In this document: positions 35,537 through 43,602 of the stretch, in pieces
Layout of the letters: every line of letters begins with the position of its first letter
Position numbering within the stretch: the stretch's first letter is position 1
NCBI GenBank assembly: GCA_026707945.1
Contig: JAPOVV010000103.1
Coordinates: 1-64,000, forward strand
Direction of reading: 5' to 3'
DNA length: 64,000 bases
Source: Gammaproteobacteria bacterium
GTDB taxonomy: Bacteria; Pseudomonadota; Gammaproteobacteria; Pseudomonadales; Azotimanducaceae
Translations under genes and position numbers: made by a program
Notes under the pieces: model-generated
The model's input: only the letters and a program-made list of their open reading frames with translations
Told to the model about the DNA's origin: nothing
Database searches by the model: none

Positions 35537-37615
35537 CTAACCCTTTGATATAGAAACCTTTTGCGTAGCAGTACGACCTTCATCAATCACCAGTCCTACG
35601 CCACCTTGCGAGAGTGAAGCATCATTTGCGGACACCAGTTTCTCGCCGTTCACGTAGCCGTCGATCGCGTCACCGTTTACTGTGAGCTTCAGCTGGTACT
35701 TTGTCCCAAGTTCCACATCGATTGCTGCTTCATCGAGAATTCGGGTTCCATCTAATTCCTTTACCAGTTGAACTTGGTTGTTCTCGGTCAAGACTAAACC
35801 GTAGTAACGCCTAAGCCCCTGGGTCCGAGCGGCAATTCCAGATCGCTTGACAAGGTGTGGGGTAACGTCGGCTTCTACACTATAGTCGCTCCAATCGCGA
35901 CTTCCATATAGGAGTAGCCCTGTTCCTTTGTTGTGGATGAGTCTAAAACTCTCGGGATAGAAGGGGTGATAGGTATCTACCGCATTCACCCAAGCACGTC
36001 CCCACATAGTGCCTTTTCTTCGACCTAGCTCAAGTTCGGGCATTCCCTGCCAATCAAAATAATCCATAAGGATGGTCGAATCGGACGAAGCGCTACTGAT
36101 TTCGATTCCAGTACTTGAAATCGGATAGCCGTCAGTCGATGGCACCTGCCAAGAGAGGATTTGGGTTTCACCGGGCGCTAACTGAATCGTGGGTCCGTGC
36201 AGGACGACGATTTGATCTTCTTCATTGAAGACACCAACACAAAGTGAGACTTCCGCACTTGATGACGCCTCCTTGTTGAGCGATAGCTGGGTCGTTAGAA
36301 CTTGGCCAGGGTTGAGGTTAGGACTCGTCATCAGTCCATATCCGCGCCGTTCAAAATACTTGGCTGTGTCAAGTGATTCGATAAAGGTGTTCGTGAGCGC
36401 CCGCGCCTTGTCATCTGGTTTCATAGGGTCCAGTTGGATGGCCAAGCTTCTCGATCCATCGCCGTTCGCTTGATTAGAAACGTCGCAGTGGGTTCCGCGA
36501 AACCCTTGTACGGATCCTGGAAAAGAAAAGTGGTATCGCACACCGTTTTTCGGTTTAGTGAACGTTTCGCCATTCAGCTCACTACCGATTTGAACGATTC
36601 GTTGTGCCTGGGCTACCGCATCCGATACGCCACCGCTTGCATCAGCGGTAGGCAAATAGCAAATATCGGCAAACGGCGTGCGCCAGTCGGTATTACCGTC
36701 GATGCCATTAAGTCCATTACGTATCCCCATCAAACAGCCAAGATTTCCTGAATTACAGTCGGTGTCCCATCCTGCAGTATTCACGATCTTCAGCGCTTCA
36801 CTAAAGTCGCCGTCACTATGGAGCAACGACATGATGATCAAACCGTGATTGGGCATGATGTGGCAATTACCACCGTATTTGTCGTACCCATAGTTTTCTT
36901 GGATTTTCCGAAACGTAGCGCGCCAATCAGCAGGGTTATCAGCATGCCAAGCACGAATATCACGAATCATCGTAGCTAGCGTGCTGTCCGCTGGTATCTG
37001 ATCTAGACCCGTATCAATGAGTTTGTCGATATCCGTTTCGACGAATGCCTGCGCTTCCATGGCCGCCAAAACCTGCGCGCCGTAGACCGCTTCTCCGTCA
37101 TGCGAGACAGACCCCGCACGCCGTGCGAAATCTGCGGCGCGTTCGGGATCCCCAGGACACACCATCGCCCAGCCATCGATGAAGATCTGAGCACCGATTT
37201 GTTCGGCGACGACTTTACCATTGGTTTCAATCGCGCCACTCTGAGGTGCGTCTATTCCGTCGCGTAGTCGAAGATAGGCGGTATGCTCTGTGGAATTGCC
37301 CAATCCGCCCCACCATAGAACGGAACGCCCTTCAATGAGATAGTTAAGCCACGTTTGACCAATCTGCTTCGGTGTTAGCTGCGGATCACAGTCGTAATCT
37401 TCAAGTGCACGAACAAACGTAAAGGTGCCTGATATATCGTCGTCGGTTACGATCAACGGTACGCCGACTTTGTCATGTACGTAGTAATCGATTTCGCCGA
37501 GTTGTTCTTCGATGCGCTCGTTTGTCCAACCTTCGAAGGGTCGACCAAGATAAACACCGATAATCTTTCCTAGGACACCGGCATATACACGTTCTGAGTA
37601 GTCGGCAGGTAGCAT
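35537..37615 (-). CDS. ADP-ribosylglycohydrolase-family protein fused to a LamG-like C-terminal domain
   Basis: A 692-residue protein. The first ~330 residues match the ADP-ribosylglycohydrolase fold, which removes ADP-ribose or related groups in a binuclear Mg site: acidic clusters TDDDISGTF (about 57-65) and AGWDTDCNSGNLG (about 280-292) are typical. Residues about 400-560 are a linker and beta-rich domain, and about 560-692 form a beta-sandwich with VNGEKLVSANDA, resembling concanavalin-like/3-keto-disaccharide hydrolase (DUF1080-type) domains. No signal peptide is visible. The fusion suggests action on a glycan or glycoside rather than ADP-ribosylated protein, which is inference. Confidence 0.78.
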   Translation of the reverse strand: MLPADYSERVYAGVLGKIIGVYLGRPFEGWTNERIEEQLGEIDYYVHDKVGVPLIVTDDDISGTFTFVRALEDYDCDPQLTPKQIGQTWLNYLIEGRSVLWWGGLGNSTEHTAYLRLRDGIDAPQSGAIETNGKVVAEQIGAQIFIDGWAMVCPGDPERAADFARRAGSVSHDGEAVYGAQVLAAMEAQAFVETDIDKLIDTGLDQIPADSTLATMIRDIRAWHADNPADWRATFRKIQENYGYDKYGGNCHIMPNHGLIIMSLLHSDGDFSEALKIVNTAGWDTDCNSGNLGCLMGIRNGLNGIDGNTDWRTPFADICYLPTADASGGVSDAVAQAQRIVQIGSELNGETFTKPKNGVRYHFSFPGSVQGFRGTHCDVSNQANGDGSRSLAIQLDPMKPDDKARALTNTFIESLDTAKYFERRGYGLMTSPNLNPGQVLTTQLSLNKEASSSAEVSLCVGVFNEEDQIVVLHGPTIQLAPGETQILSWQVPSTDGYPISSTGIEISSASSDSTILMDYFDWQGMPELELGRRKGTMWGRAWVNAVDTYHPFYPESFRLIHNKGTGLLLYGSRDWSDYSVEADVTPHLVKRSGIAARTQGLRRYYGLVLTENNQVQLVKELDGTRILDEAAIDVELGTKYQLKLTVNGDAIDGYVNGEKLVSANDASLSQGGVGLVIDEGRTATQKVSISKG

Positions 37616-37687
37616 GGATTCTCCTGAATAACTTGCGCGAATAAGATACTAGGTCTATCCCTCGAATTATCAGCAGGAGTTCCTGTT

Positions 37688-38158
37688 ATGTCTGACCACC
37701 TACAAAACGCATACGAAACCCTCACCGCGCGAATCGGCGAATCTTCGGCACCAACTGATTGGTTTGAAGTTACACAGGATCGAATTAACGATTTCGCTGA
37801 CGTGACGATGGATCATCAATGGATTCATATTGATGAAGGTCGGGCAAAAGCAGGTCCGTTTGGAACCACGATCGCACATGGACATCTGACTCTGTCGATC
37901 ATGGGTCACCTGCCTCGGTCAGTCGTCGAATCGGGTCCGAGGCTTGAAGGTCAGAAGTTGACTATCAACTACGGCTTTGATAAAGTGCGGTTCCCTGCAC
38001 CTGTTCCAGTCGGCGCAAAAATTCGAACGCAAAGCACGTTAAAACGAGTCGAGATCAAGGGTGGCATGATCGAAACGATGAACGAAATCGTCGTCGAAGT
38101 AGAAGGACAGGAAAAACCTTGCTGCGTCGCCGAAAGCTTAGGTCGACTGGTCTTTTAA
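37688..38158 (+). CDS. MaoC-family (R)-specific enoyl-CoA hydratase
   Basis: A 156-residue single hot-dog protein with the MaoC catalytic motif: D42 and H47 in MDHQWIHIDEGRA, followed by GPFGTTIAHGHLTLS (about 57-71). Family members hydrate enoyl-CoA to (R)-3-hydroxyacyl-CoA. An AGGAG site lies about 9 bases before the ATG. It begins a plus-strand group with the amidohydrolase (65 bases) and an acyl-CoA dehydrogenase, and it diverges from the ADP-ribosylglycohydrolase gene. Length matches the family (about 140-160). Confidence 0.88.
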   Translation: MSDHLQNAYETLTARIGESSAPTDWFEVTQDRINDFADVTMDHQWIHIDEGRAKAGPFGTTIAHGHLTLSIMGHLPRSVVESGPRLEGQKLTINYGFDKVRFPAPVPVGAKIRTQSTLKRVEIKGGMIETMNEIVVEVEGQEKPCCVAESLGRLVF

Positions 38159-38222
38159 GCGAGTGGATGGAAAATCTATCGCTACCACGTTCATCTCAGA
38201 CGATTAGACCGACGTTGACGTA

Positions 38223-39389
38223 ATGACTGCAGCAGTTTCGTACAAGAACATACAGATCTGGGACGGCGAGAGTGCCGCGTACCTCCTAGAGACGTCCTTA
38301 ACGATTGAGTCTGGACGAATTACGGCTATTGGTGACGCTAATCCTCAGGCGCGAGACTGTTCGGGATTAACCGTTATACCTGGCTTAATCGACAGTCACG
38401 TCCACATGACGTTAGATCCCGCTATTCATGATGTCGAAAAGCAACTCGCTCAGACTGATGACGACATAAGGAAAAAGATGCCCGATCGAGCCTTCAGCAT
38501 GATCAAGGCGGGTATCACGTGTGCACGAGATCTTGGTGGCGGAAACTGGCTTGAGTTGGAATTGCGTGATCAGATACGAAAGGGTGAAATCAAAGGTCCT
38601 CGCTTACTTTGCGCCGGTCGTCCGATCACCTCAATTGAAGGGCACTGCCATTTCTGGGGCGGTGCTGTTCCGGGTGCGAGTGAAGCGCATCACGTGGTCG
38701 ACCAAAATCGCGAACAAGGGGTCGATCTGATCAAGATCATGGCAACAGGCGGGATGTTCACGGCCAAAAGCCATCCCGGGCGTGCGCAGTTCAGTCAGGA
38801 TGAATTGACCGACATCATTTCCTATGCGCACGACCAAGATTTTGCAGTTGCAGCTCACTGTCACGGTAGCGAAGGCATCGCGCACGCTGTATTCGCTGGT
38901 GTCGACACCGTAGAACATTGCTCCTGGATGGATACTGAAGGCCGCCGAGGTGAGTACCTGCACGACGTCGTACTCGAAATGGCTTCGCGCGATACCTGGG
39001 TTTCCCCTACAGTGAACGGGAATTGGGCACGATTCATCCAGTTTAACGCAGCTCATCTTGGGATCGTACGTCAGCAGTTTCGCGAAATGAAGGCGGCGGG
39101 CGTGCAATTTATCGCGTCGACGGACGCTGGTATTCCAAACGTGCGACACGACGATCTACCAAGAGCTCTGCCGGTATTTGCGAGGTACGCTGATATGCAA
39201 CCTGTCGATGTTTTAAGAACTGCGACTAGCAACGCAGCTCGCGCACTTAACATTCACAGCGAGACAGGTACGGTCAAAGTCGGTCGTTCGGCCGATTTAG
39301 TGTTTGTTGAAGGCGATCCACTGAAGGATTTAGAGGTCCTCCAGAAGCCTGCATGCGTCGTTGCGCGCGGAATCGAATTCGAGAGCTAG
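38223..39389 (+). CDS. Metal-dependent amidohydrolase (imidazolonepropionase/prolidase-like)
   Basis: A 388-residue amidohydrolase with a binuclear metal site. Ligands visible are H59 and H61 in DSHVHMT, the carboxylated lysine K171 in LIKIMATGG, H212 in AAHCHG, H232 in VEHCSW and D301 in STDAGIPN. This pattern matches the prolidase/dipeptidase subfamily (Xaa-Arg type, Sgx9260-like). The gene follows MaoC by 65 bases and precedes acyl-CoA dehydrogenase by 12 bases, so it is likely in one operon. Hydrolysis of an N-acyl or peptide bond of a dipeptide-like compound is inferred. Confidence 0.88.
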   Translation: MTAAVSYKNIQIWDGESAAYLLETSLTIESGRITAIGDANPQARDCSGLTVIPGLIDSHVHMTLDPAIHDVEKQLAQTDDDIRKKMPDRAFSMIKAGITCARDLGGGNWLELELRDQIRKGEIKGPRLLCAGRPITSIEGHCHFWGGAVPGASEAHHVVDQNREQGVDLIKIMATGGMFTAKSHPGRAQFSQDELTDIISYAHDQDFAVAAHCHGSEGIAHAVFAGVDTVEHCSWMDTEGRRGEYLHDVVLEMASRDTWVSPTVNGNWARFIQFNAAHLGIVRQQFREMKAAGVQFIASTDAGIPNVRHDDLPRALPVFARYADMQPVDVLRTATSNAARALNIHSETGTVKVGRSADLVFVEGDPLKDLEVLQKPACVVARGIEFES

Positions 39390-39401
39390 GAGATACAACG
39401 A

Positions 39402-40547
39402 ATGGAGTTTAGAGCAGAAATCCAGTCATACATCGCCGAGAACTGTCCGGAGAGCATTCGTGATCCAGACCAGCAAGCGACGCGAGATGATTGGCAAGCT
39501 TGGTCACAAAAGTACTTCGAGAGAGGTTGGTCCGCTCCAACATGGCCCACTAAATACGGTGGTGGCGGGTTGGAAAAGCCAGAAATCGCGATCCTTCAAG
39601 AAGAATTGCGCAAGCATCACGCAGTCGTTGGCGTAGGTGGAATGGGACTCACGATGATTGGTCCAGCGTTACTTGAATTCGGCACAGAAGAGCAGTGCAT
39701 GCAGCACTTGCCGAAGATTGTTCGACAGGAAATTGTCTGGTGTCAAGGCTACAGCGAACCAGGCTCAGGTTCGGATTTAGCAAGCCTCCAAACGCGTGCA
39801 GTGTCGGACGGCGACGACTACATCATCAATGGCTCAAAAATCTGGACTTCGGGCGCGGATCATGCCGATTGGATGTTCTGTCTGATCCGTACTGATCCAG
39901 ACGCGCCGAAACATGAAGGGATTAGTTTCATCTTGTTTGACATGAAGTCGCCCGGTGTGAGTGTAAAGCCGATCCTGCTCATTAGTGGCGCATCGCCATT
40001 TTGTCAGACGTTTTTGGATGATGTCCGCGTACCGAAGAGCCACATCGTAGGTGAGGTCAATAAGGGTTGGACGGTCGCAAAACGTCTCCTTCAATACGAG
40101 CGAACTTCGATTGGTGGTATCGGTGGTGGCGGTGGCGGTCCGCGTGCGAAGACGTTAGACGAACTCGCAAAGGAATGTGTCGGTGAAGATGACGGAAAGA
40201 TCGCTTCAGCTGATTTACGCGACAGGATTACACATCATCGCATGAATGATCATGTGTTCGGGCTGACGACGCGCCGGTCCGGAGAGGAGACTAGAGCGGG
40301 TGTAGCGCCTACCTTTATATCATCGATGTTCAAGTATTACGGTACGGAACAAAACAAGAACCGCTACGATCTTCTTGTTGAGATGATGGGCGTGAACGGA
40401 CTCGGTTGGTCGGGGGAGGAATTCGACCAGCAGGACTTAGGGGTTACGCGTCAATGGTTGCGCTCCAAAGCGAACTCAATCGAAGGCGGAACGTCGGAGG
40501 TTCAGTTGAACATCATCGCGAAGCGCATTCTAGGATTGCCTGACTAA
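39402..40547 (+). CDS. Acyl-CoA dehydrogenase
   Basis: A 381-residue FAD-dependent acyl-CoA dehydrogenase (first oxidation of beta-oxidation). Marks are WCQGYSEPGSGSDLASLQT (about 111-129), YIINGSKIWTSGADHADW, GISFILFDM, and the C-terminal SIEGGTSEVQLNIIAKRIL. GGAG lies about 8 bases before the ATG and the amidohydrolase ends 12 bases upstream. The chain length preference is unknown. Downstream a hairpin precedes the MFS gene. Confidence 0.92.
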   Translation: MEFRAEIQSYIAENCPESIRDPDQQATRDDWQAWSQKYFERGWSAPTWPTKYGGGGLEKPEIAILQEELRKHHAVVGVGGMGLTMIGPALLEFGTEEQCMQHLPKIVRQEIVWCQGYSEPGSGSDLASLQTRAVSDGDDYIINGSKIWTSGADHADWMFCLIRTDPDAPKHEGISFILFDMKSPGVSVKPILLISGASPFCQTFLDDVRVPKSHIVGEVNKGWTVAKRLLQYERTSIGGIGGGGGGPRAKTLDELAKECVGEDDGKIASADLRDRITHHRMNDHVFGLTTRRSGEETRAGVAPTFISSMFKYYGTEQNKNRYDLLVEMMGVNGLGWSGEEFDQQDLGVTRQWLRSKANSIEGGTSEVQLNIIAKRILGLPD

Positions 40548-40572
40548 GCAACGCGGTCCTTCGGTTGATGTG

Positions 40573-40597
40573 GACCTCTCTCAATTTGATAGAGGTC
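40573..40597 (+). terminator. Hairpin after the acyl-CoA dehydrogenase gene
   Basis: GACCTCT pairs with AGAGGTC across an 11-base loop (7-base-pair stem), followed by ACGATTTCTTATTTG, which is T-rich. It probably ends the MaoC-amidohydrolase-dehydrogenase transcript. Loop size is larger than ideal. Confidence 0.4.
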
Positions 40598-40615
40598 ACG
40601 ATTTCTTATTTGTAG

Positions 40616-41854
40616 TTGACTGTGGCGAATAGCTCTCTCCTTATGCGCTTTTCTGCAGCTTTAGAAAGGCGAATTCGTACACCTTTTGCGTTCCTCGTGA
40701 TCGTCAGTATCGCTATGCCAATAGGTATGTCGGTATGGCAGGCATTACTCAACAACTATGCCGTTGAACAAATCGGTATCAACGGACTTGAAAACGGGAT
40801 CATGCAGAGCATCCGTGAGGTCCCAGGATTTTTAGCGTTCACATCCGTATTCATTCTGCTGGTCCTGCGCGAGCAGGTATTTGCGGTCATTGCTTTGGCC
40901 GTGTTCGGTTTAGGTATCGCGATCACCGGACTTCTACCAACGGTTTATGGACTCTACTTTGCCGTCGTCCTGATGTCGATTGGGTTTCATTATTTTGAAA
41001 CGGTGCGCCAATCGCTATCGCTGCAATGGTTACCTAAACGAGTTGCGCCTAGATTATTAGGGGCACTCATATCCGTCGGTTCTATCACCGCCTTCTGTAC
41101 CTTTCTAACCGTATTAGCGCTCGTCAAGTGGTTGGAATTTGATTACGTAACGATCTATGCAATAGCAGGCGGCATCGTGCTGTCAATAGCTATTTTTGTT
41201 GCCATCGTAGCGCCGCGTTTTAAGTCGCGTGTCGAGCAGCGCAAGCAGATCGTGCTTCGCAGTAAATACTGGCTCTACTATGGTTTAACGTTCCTAAGTG
41301 GTGCGCGTCGACAGATTTTTGTCGCGTTTGCTGGTTTCCTGTTGGTCCAACGCTTCGGTTTTTCCGTTGCCAATATGACCGCATTGCTGCTCATCAACCA
41401 TCTCGTGAACGCAATTGCGGCGGAACGGATAGGAGCTTGGATCGGAAAGATTGGCGAGCGACGCGCGCTCACCGTCGAGTATATTGGTCTGGCAGTTATC
41501 TTCAGCTGCTACGCGTTTGTCGAGACCGCGTGGGTCGCTGGTTTACTTTACGTGCTGGATCACTTTTTCTTTGCCATGGGCATCGCGATCAAGACATACT
41601 TCCAAAAAATCGCTGAACCGGCGGATATTGCTTCGACGGCTGGTGTGTCGTTCACGATCAATCACATCGCCGCGGTAGCCATCCCTGCGATCCTTGGTAG
41701 TATTTGGTTGGAATCGCACGCTGCCGTGTTCCTGATCGGTACGGCCTTTGCTGTATGCTCGCTTGCTTTGGCGCAGAATATCCCGAATTCGCCCTCCCAA
41801 GGAAATGAAGTCCAGATTGCGCCTACGTTTCTCCGACCGCGAACCAATCCTTAG
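40616..41854 (+). CDS. MFS-type transporter
   Basis: A 412-residue, very hydrophobic protein with about 12 predicted membrane spans and a Pro/Gly-rich end. It fits the major facilitator superfamily, though classic motifs (GxxxDRxGRR) are weak; ERIGAWIGKIGERRAL near 263-278 resembles the loop 2-3/8-9 repeat. It starts TTG at 40616 or GTG at 40622; no strong ribosome site. It follows the dehydrogenase transcript and precedes the CaiB/BaiF gene by 21 bases, so it may import the substrate used there. Substrate unknown. Confidence 0.8.
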   Translation: MTVANSSLLMRFSAALERRIRTPFAFLVIVSIAMPIGMSVWQALLNNYAVEQIGINGLENGIMQSIREVPGFLAFTSVFILLVLREQVFAVIALAVFGLGIAITGLLPTVYGLYFAVVLMSIGFHYFETVRQSLSLQWLPKRVAPRLLGALISVGSITAFCTFLTVLALVKWLEFDYVTIYAIAGGIVLSIAIFVAIVAPRFKSRVEQRKQIVLRSKYWLYYGLTFLSGARRQIFVAFAGFLLVQRFGFSVANMTALLLINHLVNAIAAERIGAWIGKIGERRALTVEYIGLAVIFSCYAFVETAWVAGLLYVLDHFFFAMGIAIKTYFQKIAEPADIASTAGVSFTINHIAAVAIPAILGSIWLESHAAVFLIGTAFAVCSLALAQNIPNSPSQGNEVQIAPTFLRPRTNP

Positions 41855-41875
41855 ACACAAAACGATCCGAACGCC

Positions 41876-43060
41876 ATGAGTTCACTACCGCTTGCAGACA
41901 TTACGGTACTAGACCTGACCATCGCACGAGCTGGACCTACCGCGGTTAGATTGTTGGCGGATTGGGGTGCAAACGTTATCAAGATTGAGCCACCGCCCGT
42001 CAAGTCAGGATCAATAACGGGTGGTCGCCATGGTCCAGATGAACAAAACTTACATCGAAACAAGCGCGGGTTGTGCATCAACCTGAAGCATGAAGAAGGA
42101 CACGCCCTCTTTGTAGAGATGGTAAAGCGCGCAGATATCGTGGTAGAGAACTTCCGTGCTCCGGTGAAACACAGGCTAAAGGTTGACTACGAGACATTAG
42201 CTCAATACAACGAGCGGTTGATTTACGCGAGTATCTCAGGTTTTGGCCAGGATGGTCCCTACAGTGACCGCCCTGGCGTAGACCAAATCGTTCAAGGGAT
42301 GTCTGGCTTAATGTCGATCACAGGACATCCTGGTGGCGGTCCTGTACGAGCGGGTATTGCGATCAGCGATACGACTGCAGGCATGTTCCTAGGGCAGGGC
42401 ATCCTACTCGCGTTAATTCACCGCGAACGAACAGGTAAGGGGCAGTGGGTTCATACCTCATTGCTCGAAGGCATGCTGTGCAAGCTCGACTTCCAGGGTG
42501 CACGCTTTACGATGATGGGAGACGTCCCGAAGCAACAAGGTAACAACCATCCTACGAACTTTCCGATGGGAACTTTTCAGTGTAAAGATGGCTATGTGAA
42601 CATCGCAGCGCCAACTGAACGAATGTGGGTGAGTTTCTTGGATGCCATCGAAGATACTGAGTTACGAGTAGATGATCGCTTCTTAACGCCTCGGGATCGG
42701 ATCAAGAATCGCAATGAGCTTGAAACAGCCATTAACACAGCATTAGTGAATTTCTCGGTGGATCAGCTAGTTGAAAAACTCAATGCGAACGGCGTTCCTT
42801 GCGGACCTATCCTCGATGTTGGCGAAGGATTCACGAATCCTCAAGCGAAGCACCTGCAAATGGCAAAAAGCGCGCCACACAAGGAACTCGGTGATGTTAA
42901 TCTCATCCGGTCACCGATCAATATGTCCGCTCTTCCGCATGCGGAGACCTTTGATCGTGCTGCGCCGAATCCCGGCGAACACACGCGCGAGATACTAGTG
43001 GAGTTTGATATAGCAACCGATCGTATCGACGCGCTCTACGACGCCGGTACGATCGGCTGA
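41876..43060 (+). CDS. CaiB/BaiF family III CoA-transferase
   Basis: A 394-residue CoA-transferase with LLADWGANVIKIEPPPV (26-42), the NKRGLCINLK motif (62-71), the catalytic-position D165 in AISDTTAGM and ERTGKGQWVHT (183-193). This full set differs from the pair at 3762-6138, where one copy is degenerate. The ATG lies 21 bases after the MFS gene. It converges head-on with the UGSC operon, with only two bases between the stop codons. Acyl acceptor unknown. Confidence 0.9.
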   Translation: MSSLPLADITVLDLTIARAGPTAVRLLADWGANVIKIEPPPVKSGSITGGRHGPDEQNLHRNKRGLCINLKHEEGHALFVEMVKRADIVVENFRAPVKHRLKVDYETLAQYNERLIYASISGFGQDGPYSDRPGVDQIVQGMSGLMSITGHPGGGPVRAGIAISDTTAGMFLGQGILLALIHRERTGKGQWVHTSLLEGMLCKLDFQGARFTMMGDVPKQQGNNHPTNFPMGTFQCKDGYVNIAAPTERMWVSFLDAIEDTELRVDDRFLTPRDRIKNRNELETAINTALVNFSVDQLVEKLNANGVPCGPILDVGEGFTNPQAKHLQMAKSAPHKELGDVNLIRSPINMSALPHAETFDRAAPNPGEHTREILVEFDIATDRIDALYDAGTIG

Positions 43061-43062
43061 GA

Positions 43063-43584
43063 CTATTGTTGGGTTAACGCGGCGACGACCTCATCGACGC
43101 AAGCTTCCGCCTTGAGTCGCATCTCTTCGTCTGTTGCATCCTGAATCGGATGCTGTACAAAGACGCACTTAGCGTCGTCCATCCCGAGAGCTTGGGCTTG
43201 GGTTTCTGCCGCGTCTACGAATTCCGTGGAAGCAATACTTACTGCAGGGATCCCCTGGATTTCAAACCAGACCGTGTCATGCAAACTGCACGTGGTACAG
43301 GACCCTCAGTCAGCCAGTCCTTCGACGACTAAATCCGCATTCGCTTTGATGTTCTGACGAACATCCGTCGGCGCTGGCTTAGTGAACGTTGGTTTTTCGA
43401 AACGCTTGACCTCTAACTTCGGATATCGTTCAGCCAACAATTCTTCCAACCGATCCAACAGGATGTTGCCACGTGGTTTGCGAATGTCTAGCAATGCGAG
43501 CCGACCTTCGAGGGACTCAGCACGCGCCGTGATAGAACGCGCGACTGGCTTCCGCTCGTCAGTCGGATCAAGAATGGTGCTCAT
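43063..43584 (-). CDS. UGSC-family selenoprotein (in-frame TGA as selenocysteine)
   Basis: Read through an in-frame TGA (43306-43308), this is one 173-residue protein. The frame before it ends VVEGLAD and the frame after begins GSCTTCSLHDTVW, giving Sec93-Gly94-Ser95-Cys96, the motif that names the UGSC (seleno)protein family. The N-terminal half has a Rossmann-like opening, GRLALLDIRKPRGN (27-40); the second half has AETQAQALGMDD and FVQHPIQ near 125-145, also seen in the family. AAGGAGG lies 7 bases before the ATG. A candidate SECIS hairpin lies at 43271-43296. The redox function is not established. The gene follows the thioredoxin-fusion gene by 18 bases and ends two bases from a convergent gene. 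Without Sec incorporation it would be two fragments. Confidence 0.85.
43271..43296 (-). promoter_or_regulatory. Candidate bacterial SECIS element
   Basis: Starting 10 bases 3' of the TGA, RNA ACC pairs with GGU and, inside, CGUGCA pairs with UGCAUG (one G-U), leaving the apical loop GUU at 20-22 bases from the TGA. A bacterial SECIS needs a short hairpin with a G in the first loop positions at about 16-37 bases from the UGA, which fits. The internal loop is asymmetric (A opposite ACAC). Confidence 0.6.
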
Positions 43585-43602
43585 GCGTAACCTCCTTGAA
43601 GT

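Noticed and set aside
41276-41480. ORFs on opposite strands inside the MFS and CoA-transferase genes
   Set aside because: They are shadow frames with low-complexity Arg/Ser content and no family signature.
43306-43584. The 92-residue ORF as a complete gene, with a separate 73-residue ORF downstream
   Set aside because: Both lie in the same frame across a single TGA and together match the UGSC layout, so I treat them as one selenoprotein gene rather than two genes or a pseudogene.
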